Counted from the stretch's first letter, positions 1 through 9,175 are shown. The stretch is 64,000 bases of DNA from Phycisphaerae bacterium (GCA_014859965.1 JACZKQ010000144.1:1-64000); one strand, 5' to 3'. Translations and numbers: made by a program. The notes: generated by a model from the sequence alone, not told the origin.

Positions 1-460
1 GGTGTACGTGACGGTGGGCGGGGATATCTGGTGGGGCAAGGAGGAGGCGTGGCTCCAGTGTATCGATCCCTCGGGCGAAGGGGACATTACCAAGACCGGG
101 CTGGTGTGGTCATACCCTGTGGAAAAGCACTGCTGCGCGACGCCGTCGGTTTATGATGGGAAAGTGTTTGTGGCGGATTCGGGCGGATTTGTGCATTGTG
201 TGAACGCCGCCGACGGCAAGCCGTGGTGGCGGCACGAGGTGGGCGGTGAGGTGTGGGCGTCGACGCTGGTTGCCGACGGCAAGGTGTACGTGCCGACGCG
301 GCGAAGGAATTTGGCGGTGTTTGCGGCCGAGAAGGAGGAGAAACTTCTGACGACGATCCAACTGGACAGCGCCATGAACGGATCGGCAACTGCGGCCAAC
401 GGCGTGCTGTACATTACGACGATGCGGAAGCTGTACGCGGCAAGCGTCGGCGGGCGATAA
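1..460 (+). CDS. PQQ-type beta-propeller protein, 3' end only
   Basis: The open frame enters from the left edge and stops at a TAA at 458-460, so only about 152 C-terminal residues are visible. They carry repeated propeller-blade signatures: a 'TPSVYDGKVFVADSGG' stretch, 'ADGKVYVPT' and 'ANGVLYITT', each the 'G-x-(V/L)-Y' strand typical of PQQ-like/BamB-like repeats. Proteins of this type in planctomycetes are usually exported and are found beside sulfatases and DUF1080 proteins; the substrate is unknown. It ends 25 bp before the sulfatase start, so the two are probably co-transcribed. The N-terminus, any signal peptide and the real start lie outside the window. Confidence 0.8.
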   Translation, partial: VYVTVGGDIWWGKEEAWLQCIDPSGEGDITKTGLVWSYPVEKHCCATPSVYDGKVFVADSGGFVHCVNAADGKPWWRHEVGGEVWASTLVADGKVYVPTRRRNLAVFAAEKEEKLLTTIQLDSAMNGSATAANGVLYITTMRKLYAASVGGR

Positions 461-485
461 CAGCAAGACGGGAGAGAACGAGCGG

Positions 486-2417
486 ATGAAGAGGGCAGGA
501 CAAACGCGGCGTGAATTCCTTGCGGGCGGTGGGCTTTTTGCCGGATCCCTTCTTTTGAACGGGTGCCTCGGTTCGGCTAAACGGCAAGCAGCAGTAACGG
601 ATCGGCCGAACGTGCTTTGGATTACGTGCGAGGACATCGGTCCGTGCCTGGGCTGTTATGGCGACGCGCTGGCGGACACGCCCAACCTGGACCGGCTGGC
701 CGCGGGCGGGGTGCGGTACACGAATGCGTACGTGACGGCGCCGGTGTGTGCTCCGGTGCGATCGTGCATTATCACGGGGGTGTATGCGACGTCGTTAGGG
801 ACGCAGCATTTGCGGAGCGACGTGGTGCTTCCACGGGAGATCCGGTGCTTCAGCGAGTACCTGCGCGAGGCGGGATATTACTGCACGAACAATTCGAAGA
901 AGGATTACAACTTTACGGATGTGAACGCGTGGGACGAGTCCAGCGCGCAGGCGCACTGGCGAAAGCGGCGCGAGGGGCAGCCGTTCTTCAGCGTGTTCAA
1001 CATCATGAACACGCACCAGTCGCAGATCAACGGGTCGGACGAGGAATGGCACGAGAAATACGGCAGGCTGCTTGCAGACGCCGAACGGCACGACCCGGCG
1101 CAGATGACCGTGCCGCCCTACTATCCCGATTCGCCGATGGTGCGGAAGATTCTGGCGCGGTATTACGATTTGATTACGCTGATGGACCGGCGGGTTGGGG
1201 AGATTCTTGCGGAACTCGAGGCGGACGGGCTGGCGGACGATACGATTGTGTTTTTCTATTCCGATCATGGTTTCGGCATGCCGCGGTATAAGCGGGTGCT
1301 TTATGATACGGGACTGAGGGTGCCGTTTATCGTGCATATCCCGGAGAAGTATGCACATCTGGCGCGGGGGCGAGCCGGGGCAAGCACGGATCGGCTGATC
1401 AGCACGGTGGACCTTGCGCCGACGATGCTGGGCCTGCTGGGATTGACGGCGCCCGATTACATGCAGGGAACGGCGTTTCTGGGGCCGGGAGCTGGCCAGC
1501 CGCGGGAGTATGTTTTCGGCGCGAGCAGCCGCGTTGATGAGGCGTACGAGATGGCGCGGTGCGTGCGGGGCCGGCGTTACAAGTACATTCGCAATTACCT
1601 GCCGCACCTGCCGCTGATTCAGACAAGCGCCTACTGCGATAAGGCGGAGATCATGCAGGAATTGCGGCGGCTGGCGGAGGGCGATCTGACAGAGGCGCAG
1701 GCAGCGCTTTGGCGGGCGCGGCCGGCGGAGGAATTGTACGACACGCAGGCCGATCCGCTGGAACTGAATAACCTGGCCGATTCGTCGAAGCATGCGAAAA
1801 TCAAGGCGCGACTGAAGGCGGAGCTTCGGGCGTGGATGATCGAGATCAGGGACGCGGGGCTCTTGAGCGAGGCGGCGATGCATGTGCGGTCGGCGGGGTC
1901 GACACCGTACGAGATGGCCCGTCGGCCGGAGGTGTACCCGATTCAGCGGATTTTGGCGGCGGCGGATTGCGTAGGCGTTACTTGTGATGAAGACCAACTT
2001 CTTACATTGCTGCAGGATGCCGACAGCGGCGTACGTTTCTGGGGGGTGATCGCCGCGACGTGTTGTGGGCAGACGGACCGGCTGACGGCGGCTGTGCAGC
2101 GGCTGCTTGCCGATAAGGACGCCAACGTGCGGTTTGCGGCGGCGGGGCTGCTGGCGCGGTGGGCAGGTTCGGCGGAGGCGATTGCGGTGCTGACAAAGGG
2201 ACTTGATGAGCCGGACGGGCCGACGGCGCTGTTTGCGGCTCGCGAACTGGAATTGGCGGGGGCAAAGGCGTCGATGGCGGTCGAGAAGATCGAGGCGGCT
2301 CGCGCGGCCAACTTTGAATCGCAGCGGCATAAGGACTACAAGATGTTCATCGACTGGGCGCTGACCGGGGCGATTCGGGCCTGCGGAGTCCAAACGGATT
2401 ACCTGATAACATTCTGA
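486..2417 (+). CDS. Tat-exported sulfatase with C-terminal HEAT repeats
   Basis: 643 aa. The N-terminus has a twin-arginine motif (TRREFLAGGG) and a lipobox-like LLNGC ending at C27, so export by Tat, possibly as a lipoprotein, is likely. The sulfatase core spans about residues 40-460: C88-A-P-V-R92 matches the C-x-P-x-R motif whose Cys becomes formylglycine; 'TPNLDRLA' follows the first metal-ligand segment (here E-D rather than D-D, as is common in planctomycete sulfatases); and 'SDHGFG' with 'KRVLYDTGLRVP' supplies the second metal site. Residues about 500-600 look like alpha-helical HEAT/armadillo repeats. It would hydrolyse sulfate esters, probably on a glycan, in the periplasm or at the cell surface. 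A GGGAGAG ribosome site precedes the ATG. No formylglycine-generating enzyme is present in the window. Confidence 0.93.
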   Translation: MKRAGQTRREFLAGGGLFAGSLLLNGCLGSAKRQAAVTDRPNVLWITCEDIGPCLGCYGDALADTPNLDRLAAGGVRYTNAYVTAPVCAPVRSCIITGVYATSLGTQHLRSDVVLPREIRCFSEYLREAGYYCTNNSKKDYNFTDVNAWDESSAQAHWRKRREGQPFFSVFNIMNTHQSQINGSDEEWHEKYGRLLADAERHDPAQMTVPPYYPDSPMVRKILARYYDLITLMDRRVGEILAELEADGLADDTIVFFYSDHGFGMPRYKRVLYDTGLRVPFIVHIPEKYAHLARGRAGASTDRLISTVDLAPTMLGLLGLTAPDYMQGTAFLGPGAGQPREYVFGASSRVDEAYEMARCVRGRRYKYIRNYLPHLPLIQTSAYCDKAEIMQELRRLAEGDLTEAQAALWRARPAEELYDTQADPLELNNLADSSKHAKIKARLKAELRAWMIEIRDAGLLSEAAMHVRSAGSTPYEMARRPEVYPIQRILAAADCVGVTCDEDQLLTLLQDADSGVRFWGVIAATCCGQTDRLTAAVQRLLADKDANVRFAAAGLLARWAGSAEAIAVLTKGLDEPDGPTALFAARELELAGAKASMAVEKIEAARAANFESQRHKDYKMFIDWALTGAIRACGVQTDYLITF

Positions 2418-2454
2418 CAAACACAGGACAAGATGCATGAAAAGGAGGCGGAGC

Positions 2455-3579
2455 ATGAGCACGCTCAAACGTTCGCTCTTCGCAGCATTTGCCGTCGTCG
2501 TGTGCGCACACGCCCTCGCCGCCGAACCGGCCGCGCCGACCGCAACGACGCGGCCGTGGGGCACCATGCCGGACGGGGCCGGGGTGAATCGCTTCGATCT
2601 GAAAGTCGGCACGATGGAAGTCGGCGTGATTGAATACGGCGCGACCCTGGTTTCGATCCGCGTGCCCGACAAAGACGATAAGATCGACGATGTGCTCCTG
2701 GGGTTCGACGACCTCGAAGGCTATCTCAATCGAAACTTCGGCGGCGTCACCGGCCGTTTCGCCAACCGCATCGGCGGCGCGAAGTTCACCCTCGACGGCG
2801 TCGAATATAACGTGACGCCGAATGCCGGCAAGAACCACATCCACGGCGGGCGAAAAGGTTTCGACAAAGTGCTGTGGAAAGGCCACACTTTCACCACCGA
2901 AACCGAAGCAGGTGTCCGCCTCACCTACCTCAGCAAAGACGGCGAAGAAGGCTACCCCGGAAACCTCAACGTCACCGTCACCTACACCGTCGACCGGCAG
3001 AACTCGCTCACAATTCATTACGAGGCAACGACAGACAAGCCGACCGTTATAAATCTGACGAACCATGCATACTTTAATCTGGCCGGCGCAGGCAGCGGCA
3101 GCGTCCGCAACCATCTGGCAAGGATTTTCGCTGAGAATTTTACACCCGCCGACGAGGCGCTGATTCCCACCGGCGAAGTCCGCAGCGTCGAAGGCACGCC
3201 TCTTGATTTCCTAAGACCGGCCTTGATCGGCGACCGTATCGATGACTTGACAGCCACCAGGGGATATGATCACAATTTCGTTTTTGGAGCTACTTACGGC
3301 AGACTCAGGCGGGCGGCCTTCTTTTATGACGCCGCAACCGGACGTCAAATGCAGCTTGCCACGACAGAGCCCGGAATGCAGCTATATACGGCAAATCACC
3401 TCCGGGACTTGAAAGGCAGGGACGGCAAAGTGTATCATCAACACGGCGCGTTCTGTGTCGAGACGCAGCATTATCCCGATTCGCCCAACAAGCCGCAGTT
3501 TCCGTCGGTCATACTCCGGCCGGGCGTCAAATTCGATTCGATAACAATGTTCGAATTCACTGTCCATAGGACTGATTGA
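2455..3579 (+). CDS. galM: Exported aldose 1-epimerase (mutarotase)
   Basis: 374 aa. It interconverts alpha and beta anomers of free aldoses; a signal peptide (hydrophobic FAAFAVVVCAHALA) places it in the periplasm. Family landmarks are in order: substrate-binding 'NHIHGG', the catalytic His in 'NLTNHAYFNL', and the catalytic Glu in 'CVETQHYPDSPN'. Length fits the GalM family plus signal. An in-frame ATG lies 18 bp upstream at 2437, but AAGGAGG at 2442-2448 is placed six bases before the ATG at 2455, which decides the start. It is 37 bp after the sulfatase and 12 bp before the next gene, so it belongs to the same operon. Confidence 0.92.
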   Translation: MSTLKRSLFAAFAVVVCAHALAAEPAAPTATTRPWGTMPDGAGVNRFDLKVGTMEVGVIEYGATLVSIRVPDKDDKIDDVLLGFDDLEGYLNRNFGGVTGRFANRIGGAKFTLDGVEYNVTPNAGKNHIHGGRKGFDKVLWKGHTFTTETEAGVRLTYLSKDGEEGYPGNLNVTVTYTVDRQNSLTIHYEATTDKPTVINLTNHAYFNLAGAGSGSVRNHLARIFAENFTPADEALIPTGEVRSVEGTPLDFLRPALIGDRIDDLTATRGYDHNFVFGATYGRLRRAAFFYDAATGRQMQLATTEPGMQLYTANHLRDLKGRDGKVYHQHGAFCVETQHYPDSPNKPQFPSVILRPGVKFDSITMFEFTVHRTD

Positions 3580-3591
3580 AAGGACTGAATC

Positions 3592-4692
3592 ATGGCAGAC
3601 AAAATCACACGCAGACAGTTCATGCGGGACAGCGCCGTTACGGCTACGGCGCTAGTGGCGGGTTTTGTGGGAACGGAAATCGTGAGGGCCGGCGCCGCGG
3701 GCGTCGACACGCGCAAGATTCTCAACTACAACCCGGACATGGAGTACCGCCGGCTGGGGCGGACGGGGCTGATGGTGTCGGCGGCGAGTCTCGGCGGCCA
3801 TTGGAAGCGGGTGGTGAAGGTCATCGGCGGCGACGAGCCGGCCGGCTGGATGACGATGAACATCGACGGGGCCGCCTTCCAGAAGAACCGCCTGGACGTG
3901 GTGAATCGGTGCATCGACCGCGGGATCAATCTCGTGGACGCGTGCTGCCGCGAGGAAATTATCGCCTACGCCAGGGCCCTGAAGGGCCGTCGCGACAAGA
4001 TGTACTTCGGCTATTCGTGGCACATCACGGAGAGCCGCTTTCCGGAGTGGCGCAGCGCCAAGAAGCTCCAGGAGGGTCTCGACGCGGGGATGAAGGAGGC
4101 CGGCCTGGATTACGTGGACCTGTGGCGGATCAGCCTTTTGGAGACGAGCAGTCAGCACTCCGCCGGCGAAATCGAGGAGGCCGTCGCGGCGCTGGATTGG
4201 GCGAGGAAGACCGGGCGGGCGCGGTTCATCGGTTTTTCGTCGCACGATCGGCCCCATCTGAAGCACCTCATCGAGACGTATCCGAAACAGATGGACGTGA
4301 TCCTGACGCCGTACACCGCAAAGAGCAAGCTCGTGACCGACGAGACGGGCCTGTGGGCGGCGCTTCGCAAGCACGACGTCGGGTGGCTCGGCATCAAACC
4401 CTTCGCCAGCAATTCCGTCTTCAAGGGCGACAGCTCGGCCGACAGTCCGCACTTCGCCGAAGATAACCGCATCGCACGGCTGGCCATCCGCTACATCCTC
4501 TGCAACGAAGCGATCACCGCGCCGATACCGGGGATGATTACGCCGCAGCAGGTGGACAACGTGGCGCTGGCGATCATGGAGCGGCGGCAGTTGGACGTCA
4601 AGGAGCAGGTCGACCTCGCCGAGGCGATGGACCGGGCGTGGGCGAATCTGCCGGAGAACTATCAATGGCTCAAGCAGTGGGAATACGTTTGA
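3592..4692 (+). CDS. Tat-exported aldo/keto reductase-like protein lacking the usual catalytic tetrad
   Basis: 366 aa. A Tat signal (TRRQFMRDSAVTATALVAG) precedes an AKR TIM-barrel: 'YRRLGRTGLMVSAASLGG' at about residue 52, 'GINLVDACC' at 111, 'GLDYVDLW' at 171, 'GRARFIGFSSHD' and the C-terminal 'PIPGM' segment. Of the canonical Asp-Tyr-Lys-His tetrad only Asp116 is recognisable. The stretch that normally carries the Tyr is shortened (DACCREEIIAYARAL), the Lys strand reads 'KMYFGYSW', and the His position in 'YVDLWRISLLE' is Ser181. Ordinary NADPH-dependent reduction is therefore doubtful. Its stop codon overlaps the start of the tetraheme cytochrome gene, so translation is coupled. The fold assignment is secure; the activity is unknown. 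Confidence 0.85.
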   Translation: MADKITRRQFMRDSAVTATALVAGFVGTEIVRAGAAGVDTRKILNYNPDMEYRRLGRTGLMVSAASLGGHWKRVVKVIGGDEPAGWMTMNIDGAAFQKNRLDVVNRCIDRGINLVDACCREEIIAYARALKGRRDKMYFGYSWHITESRFPEWRSAKKLQEGLDAGMKEAGLDYVDLWRISLLETSSQHSAGEIEEAVAALDWARKTGRARFIGFSSHDRPHLKHLIETYPKQMDVILTPYTAKSKLVTDETGLWAALRKHDVGWLGIKPFASNSVFKGDSSADSPHFAEDNRIARLAIRYILCNEAITAPIPGMITPQQVDNVALAIMERRQLDVKEQVDLAEAMDRAWANLPENYQWLKQWEYV

Positions 4693-5294
4693 TGATGCAT
4701 GCGAAGTTTTTTGTGATATCGACGGCAGGGGTGATGATGACATTAGCGCTTGTCGCGGGCGGCTGCCGCACGACAGGCCGTGCACAGCGGGAGAGCCCGG
4801 CCGGCGAACCGGATGCACCCGCTGCAAGCGAAGCGGCACCGCTGCCGCCCCTGCCGCTGCTGGTCGTCGACGCCGACGCCCCCCTGCTGCTGGACGACCA
4901 CGCCGAGCCGGAGCACGCCGCGCCTGTCGACGGCGCGGACAATTCACACTGTCTGGTCTGTCACGCCAACTACCGGCAGGAGTCGCTGGCGGTTCGGCAC
5001 GCACGAGCGGAGATGGGCTGCGTGGTCTGCCACGGCGAGTCGTTTGCGCACCGCAACGATGAGAACAATACCACGCCGCCTGAGAGAATGTTCGCACGGG
5101 ACGTGATCGACGACGCCTGCGGGAAGTGCCACAAGGGCCACGACGTCGCCCCGGGCAAGGTCATCGCACGGTTCAGGAAACGCGGACTGGACGCCTCGGA
5201 TGCAGGGACGGTGGTATGCACCGACTGCCACGGCGACCATCGCCTGAAGGTTCGCAGCGTGCTATGGAACAAGAAAACGGGCGAGCTGCTTTGA
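4692..5294 (+). CDS. Tetraheme c-type cytochrome lipoprotein
   Basis: 200 aa from the ATG at 4692, which overlaps the preceding TGA stop (ATGATG; the second ATG at 4695 is equally possible). A signal segment ends in a lipobox-like LVAGGC (C25). A Pro/Ala-rich linker (residues 38-80) leads to four CxxCH heme c motifs: C87-LVCH, C110-VVCH, C143-GKCH and C176-TDCH, in a region resembling the NapC/NirT or doubled-CXXCH families. It would carry electrons in the periplasm. Translational coupling to the AKR-like protein suggests the two act together, for instance as a redox partner pair, but this is inference. The ORF could begin further upstream at 4638, inside the AKR gene; the lipoprotein signal argues for 4692. 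Confidence 0.88.
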   Translation: MMHAKFFVISTAGVMMTLALVAGGCRTTGRAQRESPAGEPDAPAASEAAPLPPLPLLVVDADAPLLLDDHAEPEHAAPVDGADNSHCLVCHANYRQESLAVRHARAEMGCVVCHGESFAHRNDENNTTPPERMFARDVIDDACGKCHKGHDVAPGKVIARFRKRGLDASDAGTVVCTDCHGDHRLKVRSVLWNKKTGELL

Positions 5295-5324
5295 CGTAAT
5301 ACCAAGACGCTGCGTGCCGTGCTG

Positions 5325-6899
5325 CTACGGCTGTCTTCGCAGGACAAGTTCACTGACTGCGAGGGTGAGTGAGCCGCCCAGCGGGGCGAGGCGCAGGTCA
5401 GCCTGGTTGCAGCGGTTTACAAAACGGCATTGCGGCAGTTCCACAGTTGCGGTTCGCCATTCGCCCGTGCCCGTCAGCCTCACGACTTCGGCGTTTCGAA
5501 ATGCTCCCTGCACAGGCCCTTGTGCAGGGTCGGTGTTGTCGTACTCGACCTGAAAGGCGTCGCAGCCGCTGTCGCAGTAGCGAATGGTGAGAGAGAACGC
5601 GGCATCCGCATCGTAGGCAAACGAGTCGTCCACGCAGAAGTAGAGGTACTGTGCGGGCGAGAGGGTGTTCGCCTGTGTCATCACGCACGTCTGGCCTGCC
5701 ATCGTCGCTTCCTTCCATTCGCCGTCTCCGCCGCAGGGCCGCAATGAGATCCCCTGGTCGCGGCCGGGTCGCCACTGGACCTGGGCTGCCGAGGTGTACT
5801 CGCCCCGAATCGGCGTCTGCACCCCCTGCCGGAACAGCGCGGCGTACTTGTGCGTCAGGTCGATATACGTGCGGCCGTACTCGCGCGAGTCGGCGACATC
5901 GGTGCCCTCGTGCCATTCGTTCCATGTTTCGACGTGGACCATCCACGGCCGGCGGCTGGGGGAGCAAGCCAGGAGCTTTTGCCAGCTTTCCGTGTAGGCT
6001 GCACCGTTGCGTCGCTCGACAATCAGCGGTGTGCGGCCGGGCACGGCACTGTGGTCGTAGCCGGGGCCCAGTGCGGCGACGTGCTCGTCGATCTGCAATG
6101 CAATGGCGCCGCCCCACTGATAGATCGCGTCGGCGGGGCCCTGCCAGTCGCGATGCTTGACGATGAAGGGTTCGACGCCGAAATCGGCGGCGAATCGTTG
6201 TCGCACGTACGCCATCTGGGCGGGGTCCTGTCCTTTGGCGAACTCGGCGGCGTAGAGGAAGACGATGGGGCGGCCGTCGATGCGGGCCCATTTGGACGGC
6301 GGGATCATGCTGAAAAAGTCTCGCATTGCGGTGTAGAACCAGTCCTTGCCTGAAGCGGTGGAAAGGTCGATGTGCCGGCTGGAGCCGTCGGCATTCGCCC
6401 AGTTAAACTGGAGGATGCTGGTGTCGTAGAACAGGCCGATGGGCGGCGGCTCTTTGCCTTCCTTGAGCAGCGCGTCATGAGCCTCGACCAGCGGCGACAG
6501 TCCGCGAAACGACCAGCCGTCGTACTGGCCCGGCACACCCCAGTAAACCGGCATACAGAAGTCCAGCCCCGCGTCGATCATGTCGAGCAACTGGCGGCGG
6601 TGCCATGCCGCTCGTTTGAAACTGAGGTTGGCCATATCTGCCGGGTGCGTGGTCAGGGCGTCGGTCCCGTCGTGGTCGATGATGTGCGCGCCCGTGTCCA
6701 CGTCGTACCAGTAGAAATAAGTCGTTCCGACGACGGGCTCACCGAAGGCAAATGTCGGCAGATTCTGATGGCGGCTCGCCGTCAACGGAAAATACGGGCC
6801 GGGGGGCGCCGCAAATTCCGCTTGACCTCGTACCGGCGCAACGCCGGACAGTGCGGCGACCAGCACCAGCACCCCAATTGCTTTTCGTGCATCACTCAT
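5325..6899 (-). CDS. Secreted GH99-like / DUF5010-like glycan-active protein
   Basis: 524 aa from the ATG at 6897-6899, with AAAGGAGG just upstream on the minus strand; a longer in-frame start at 6956 has no such site. A signal peptide (GVLVLVAALSGVAPVRG) is followed by a TIM-barrel-like region with 'VGTTYFYWYDVDTG', 'MIDAGLDFCMPVYWGVPGQY', 'IGLFYDT', 'RPIVFLYAAEF' and 'VHVETWNEWHEGTDVADSREYGR'. The W-N-E-W-H-E-G segment resembles the active-site end of GH99/GH71-like proteins. The last 130 residues form a beta-rich domain resembling carbohydrate-binding modules. I read it as a DUF5010-type protein; exact substrate unknown. Divergent from the GH32 gene with promoters on both sides, and convergent with the cytochrome gene (30 bp gap). 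Confidence 0.75.
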   Translation of the reverse strand: MSDARKAIGVLVLVAALSGVAPVRGQAEFAAPPGPYFPLTASRHQNLPTFAFGEPVVGTTYFYWYDVDTGAHIIDHDGTDALTTHPADMANLSFKRAAWHRRQLLDMIDAGLDFCMPVYWGVPGQYDGWSFRGLSPLVEAHDALLKEGKEPPPIGLFYDTSILQFNWANADGSSRHIDLSTASGKDWFYTAMRDFFSMIPPSKWARIDGRPIVFLYAAEFAKGQDPAQMAYVRQRFAADFGVEPFIVKHRDWQGPADAIYQWGGAIALQIDEHVAALGPGYDHSAVPGRTPLIVERRNGAAYTESWQKLLACSPSRRPWMVHVETWNEWHEGTDVADSREYGRTYIDLTHKYAALFRQGVQTPIRGEYTSAAQVQWRPGRDQGISLRPCGGDGEWKEATMAGQTCVMTQANTLSPAQYLYFCVDDSFAYDADAAFSLTIRYCDSGCDAFQVEYDNTDPAQGPVQGAFRNAEVVRLTGTGEWRTATVELPQCRFVNRCNQADLRLAPLGGSLTLAVSELVLRRQP

Positions 6900-6927
6900 C
6901 TTAGGGCCTCCTTTGTAACCGCCGTCT

Positions 6928-6956
6928 ATTGTACCGACCGCCGGAACGCAGGTCAA
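6928..6956 (-). promoter_or_regulatory. Sigma-70-type promoter for the GH99/DUF5010-like gene
   Basis: On the minus strand TTGACC (6951-6956) and TACAAT (6928-6933) are separated by 17 bases, about 29 bases before the start codon. The TTGACCTGCG segment recurs in the promoter of the SGNH gene (51621-51648). Confidence 0.55.
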
Positions 6957-6984
6957 ACGCTCCGGGCCCGTTGTGACAGCGCGC

Positions 6985-7013
6985 TTGATTTTGCGGGCGG
7001 CTGAGCGTATCCT
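6985..7013 (+). promoter_or_regulatory. Sigma-70-type promoter for the GH32 gene
   Basis: TTGATT (6985-6990) and TATCCT (7008-7013) are spaced by 17 bases, 50 bases ahead of the GH32 start at 7064. It is back to back with the minus-strand promoter at 6928-6956, leaving a 164-bp divergent control region. Confidence 0.45.
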
Positions 7014-7063
7014 GTCAAACTGGAATTTACAGTTTTCCGGTGTCCAGTCAGGAGAAGGGCCAA

Positions 7064-9175
7064 ATGAAACAATCTATTCTGCTCGTCATTCTTTTCGGCT
7101 GCATGTACCCTGTGGCCCAGGCGGAAGATATCCTGATCGCCGATTTTGAAGCGGCAAGTTATGGTGATTGGACGGTAACCGGTGAGGCGTTCGGGCCGGG
7201 ACCGGCCGAAGGGAGGCTGCCCGGCCAGATGGACAACCTCAGCGGTTATGAAGGCCGGCGGCTGGTCAATTCGTTCTATAAGGGCGACGACAGCACGGGA
7301 ACGCTCACCTCGCCTGCTTTCAGGATCGAGCGTCATTACATCAACTTCCTGATCGGCGGCGGCATGCATCCCGGCACGGCGTGCATCAACCTGCTTGTTG
7401 ACGGCGACATCGTGCGGACGGCGACCGGCCCGAACGACCGGCCGGGCGGCGTCGAGGCGCTCGCCTGGCATACGTGGGATGTGTCCGATCTGGCGAACAG
7501 AACGGCTCGCATTCAGATTGTCGATCAGCAGACAGGCGGCTGGGGGCATATTAATGTCGATCACATCTACCAGAGTGACACCAAGGCGGCCGGCGAAAAG
7601 AACCGTGAAATCCGTCTCGACAAGCGATACCTCAACCTGCCGGTGAAGACCGGCGCCGCCAAGCGGCGCATGAGCCTGATCATCGATGGCCGGACGGTTC
7701 GCGAGTTCGAGATCGAACTGGCGGACGGCGAGCCGGATTTCTGGTGCTTTGTGGACGTTGCGGGTTTTGCGGGCAGGCAGGCGACGATCAAAATCAATGC
7801 CGTCGGCCGCGATTCGAAAGGACTTGCCAATATCGTTTGTGACGACAAGATCATCGGGGCAGAGGACCTTTACCGCGAAAAACACCGGCAGCAGTTTCAC
7901 TTTTCGTCGCGGCGAGGCTGGCTCAATGATTCCAACGGCCTGGTTTATTATAAGGGCGAATACCACCTTTATTACCAGCACAATCCTTACGGGTGGGCCT
8001 GGGGGAACATGCACTGGGGGCACGCGGTCAGCACGGACCTGGTCCACTGGAAGGAACTGCCGATCGCCATTTATCCGCACACGTTCGGCGACTGGGCCTT
8101 CTCCGGAAGCGCCGTCGTCGACACCGAAAACACGGCCGGCTTCAAAACCGGCGACGAAGACGTCATCGTCGCCGCCTACACCAGCACCGGCCGCGGCGAA
8201 TGCATCGCGTTCAGCAATGACCGCGGGCGGACCTTCGCCGAGTACGAAGGCAACCCCGTCGTCAAACACCGCGGCCGCGACCCGAAGGTGTTCTGGTATG
8301 CACCCGGCAATCACTGGGTCATGGCCGTCTACCACGAGACAGACGGCAAACAGACCATCGCCTTCCACACATCGCCCGACCTGAAGCACTGGCAGTATCA
8401 AAGCCTGATCGACGGCTTCTATGAATGTCCGGAGATTTTCGAATTGCCGGTCGACGGGAATGGGGCCAAGAAGCGATGGGTGCTGTACGCAGCCGACGGC
8501 GCTTACATGATCGGCTCGTTCGACGGTAAAACCTTTACACCCGACGGCGGCAAGATATGCTTTAATTACGGCAACTGCTTCTATGCCTCGCAGACGTTCA
8601 ACGACATGCCCGAATCGGATGGGCGGCGCATTCAGGTCGCGTGGGGCCGTATCGCGACACCCGGCATGCCGTTCAATCAGTGCATGCTCTTTCCGACCGA
8701 GTTGACGCTTTGCACAACTGACGAAGGCATCCGCATGTTCGCCGCCCCGGCAAAAGAAATCGCAACGCTCCACAAGCTCGAACGTCGGTGGGAGAATCGC
8801 ACCATCAAACCTGGCGAAAACATTCTCGCGGACCTACGCGGCAAACTGTTCCACATCGTCGCCGAATTCGAGCCAGGCGACGCAACTCAGGTCGGCTTCA
8901 ACATCCGCGGTACATCAATAATCTTCGATGCCGAAACGCATTCTCTAATCTGCCTCGACAAGAAGGCGCCGCTGAGAGCCGTGAACGGCAAGATCAGGCT
9001 CGAACTGCTCGTCGACCGCAACAGCATTGAAATTTTTGCCAACGACGGCCGTATCTACATGCCGATGGGCATAGTCCTTCCCGAAGAGAATAAAACGATC
9101 GAGTTGCTCACCATGGGAGATGATACACTGGTGCGTTCGCTTGCGGTATACGAACTCAACTCCGCCTGGAAATAG
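7064..9175 (+). CDS. Secreted GH32 fructan hydrolase (levanase/inulinase type)
   Basis: 703 aa. The start at 7064 has AGGAGAAGGG seven or so bases upstream; the alternative GTG at 7040 does not. After a signal peptide, residues about 20-175 form a beta-sandwich module of the kind fused to planctomycete and Bacteroidetes GH32 enzymes, and residues about 270-690 are the five-blade GH32 propeller with C-terminal sandwich. The three catalytic signatures are present: nucleophile Asp289 in WLNDSNG (the usual Pro of NDPNG is Ser), Asp406 in RDP, and acid/base Glu454 in YECPEIF. It would hydrolyse beta-fructosidic bonds in levan, inulin or sucrose outside the cytoplasm. No fructose PTS or fructokinase lies nearby; uptake may use the symporter at 15521 (inference). 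Confidence 0.93.
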   Translation: MKQSILLVILFGCMYPVAQAEDILIADFEAASYGDWTVTGEAFGPGPAEGRLPGQMDNLSGYEGRRLVNSFYKGDDSTGTLTSPAFRIERHYINFLIGGGMHPGTACINLLVDGDIVRTATGPNDRPGGVEALAWHTWDVSDLANRTARIQIVDQQTGGWGHINVDHIYQSDTKAAGEKNREIRLDKRYLNLPVKTGAAKRRMSLIIDGRTVREFEIELADGEPDFWCFVDVAGFAGRQATIKINAVGRDSKGLANIVCDDKIIGAEDLYREKHRQQFHFSSRRGWLNDSNGLVYYKGEYHLYYQHNPYGWAWGNMHWGHAVSTDLVHWKELPIAIYPHTFGDWAFSGSAVVDTENTAGFKTGDEDVIVAAYTSTGRGECIAFSNDRGRTFAEYEGNPVVKHRGRDPKVFWYAPGNHWVMAVYHETDGKQTIAFHTSPDLKHWQYQSLIDGFYECPEIFELPVDGNGAKKRWVLYAADGAYMIGSFDGKTFTPDGGKICFNYGNCFYASQTFNDMPESDGRRIQVAWGRIATPGMPFNQCMLFPTELTLCTTDEGIRMFAAPAKEIATLHKLERRWENRTIKPGENILADLRGKLFHIVAEFEPGDATQVGFNIRGTSIIFDAETHSLICLDKKAPLRAVNGKIRLELLVDRNSIEIFANDGRIYMPMGIVLPEENKTIELLTMGDDTLVRSLAVYELNSAWK

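Noticed and set aside
795-2672. 625-codon open frame on the minus strand opposite the sulfatase and galM
   Set aside because: Arg/Pro-rich translation without any domain and fully antisense to two well-supported genes; a GC-driven shadow frame.
6953-8773. 606-codon minus-strand frame opposite the GH32 gene
   Set aside because: No recognisable family, no ribosome site, antisense to an intact GH32 enzyme with all catalytic motifs.
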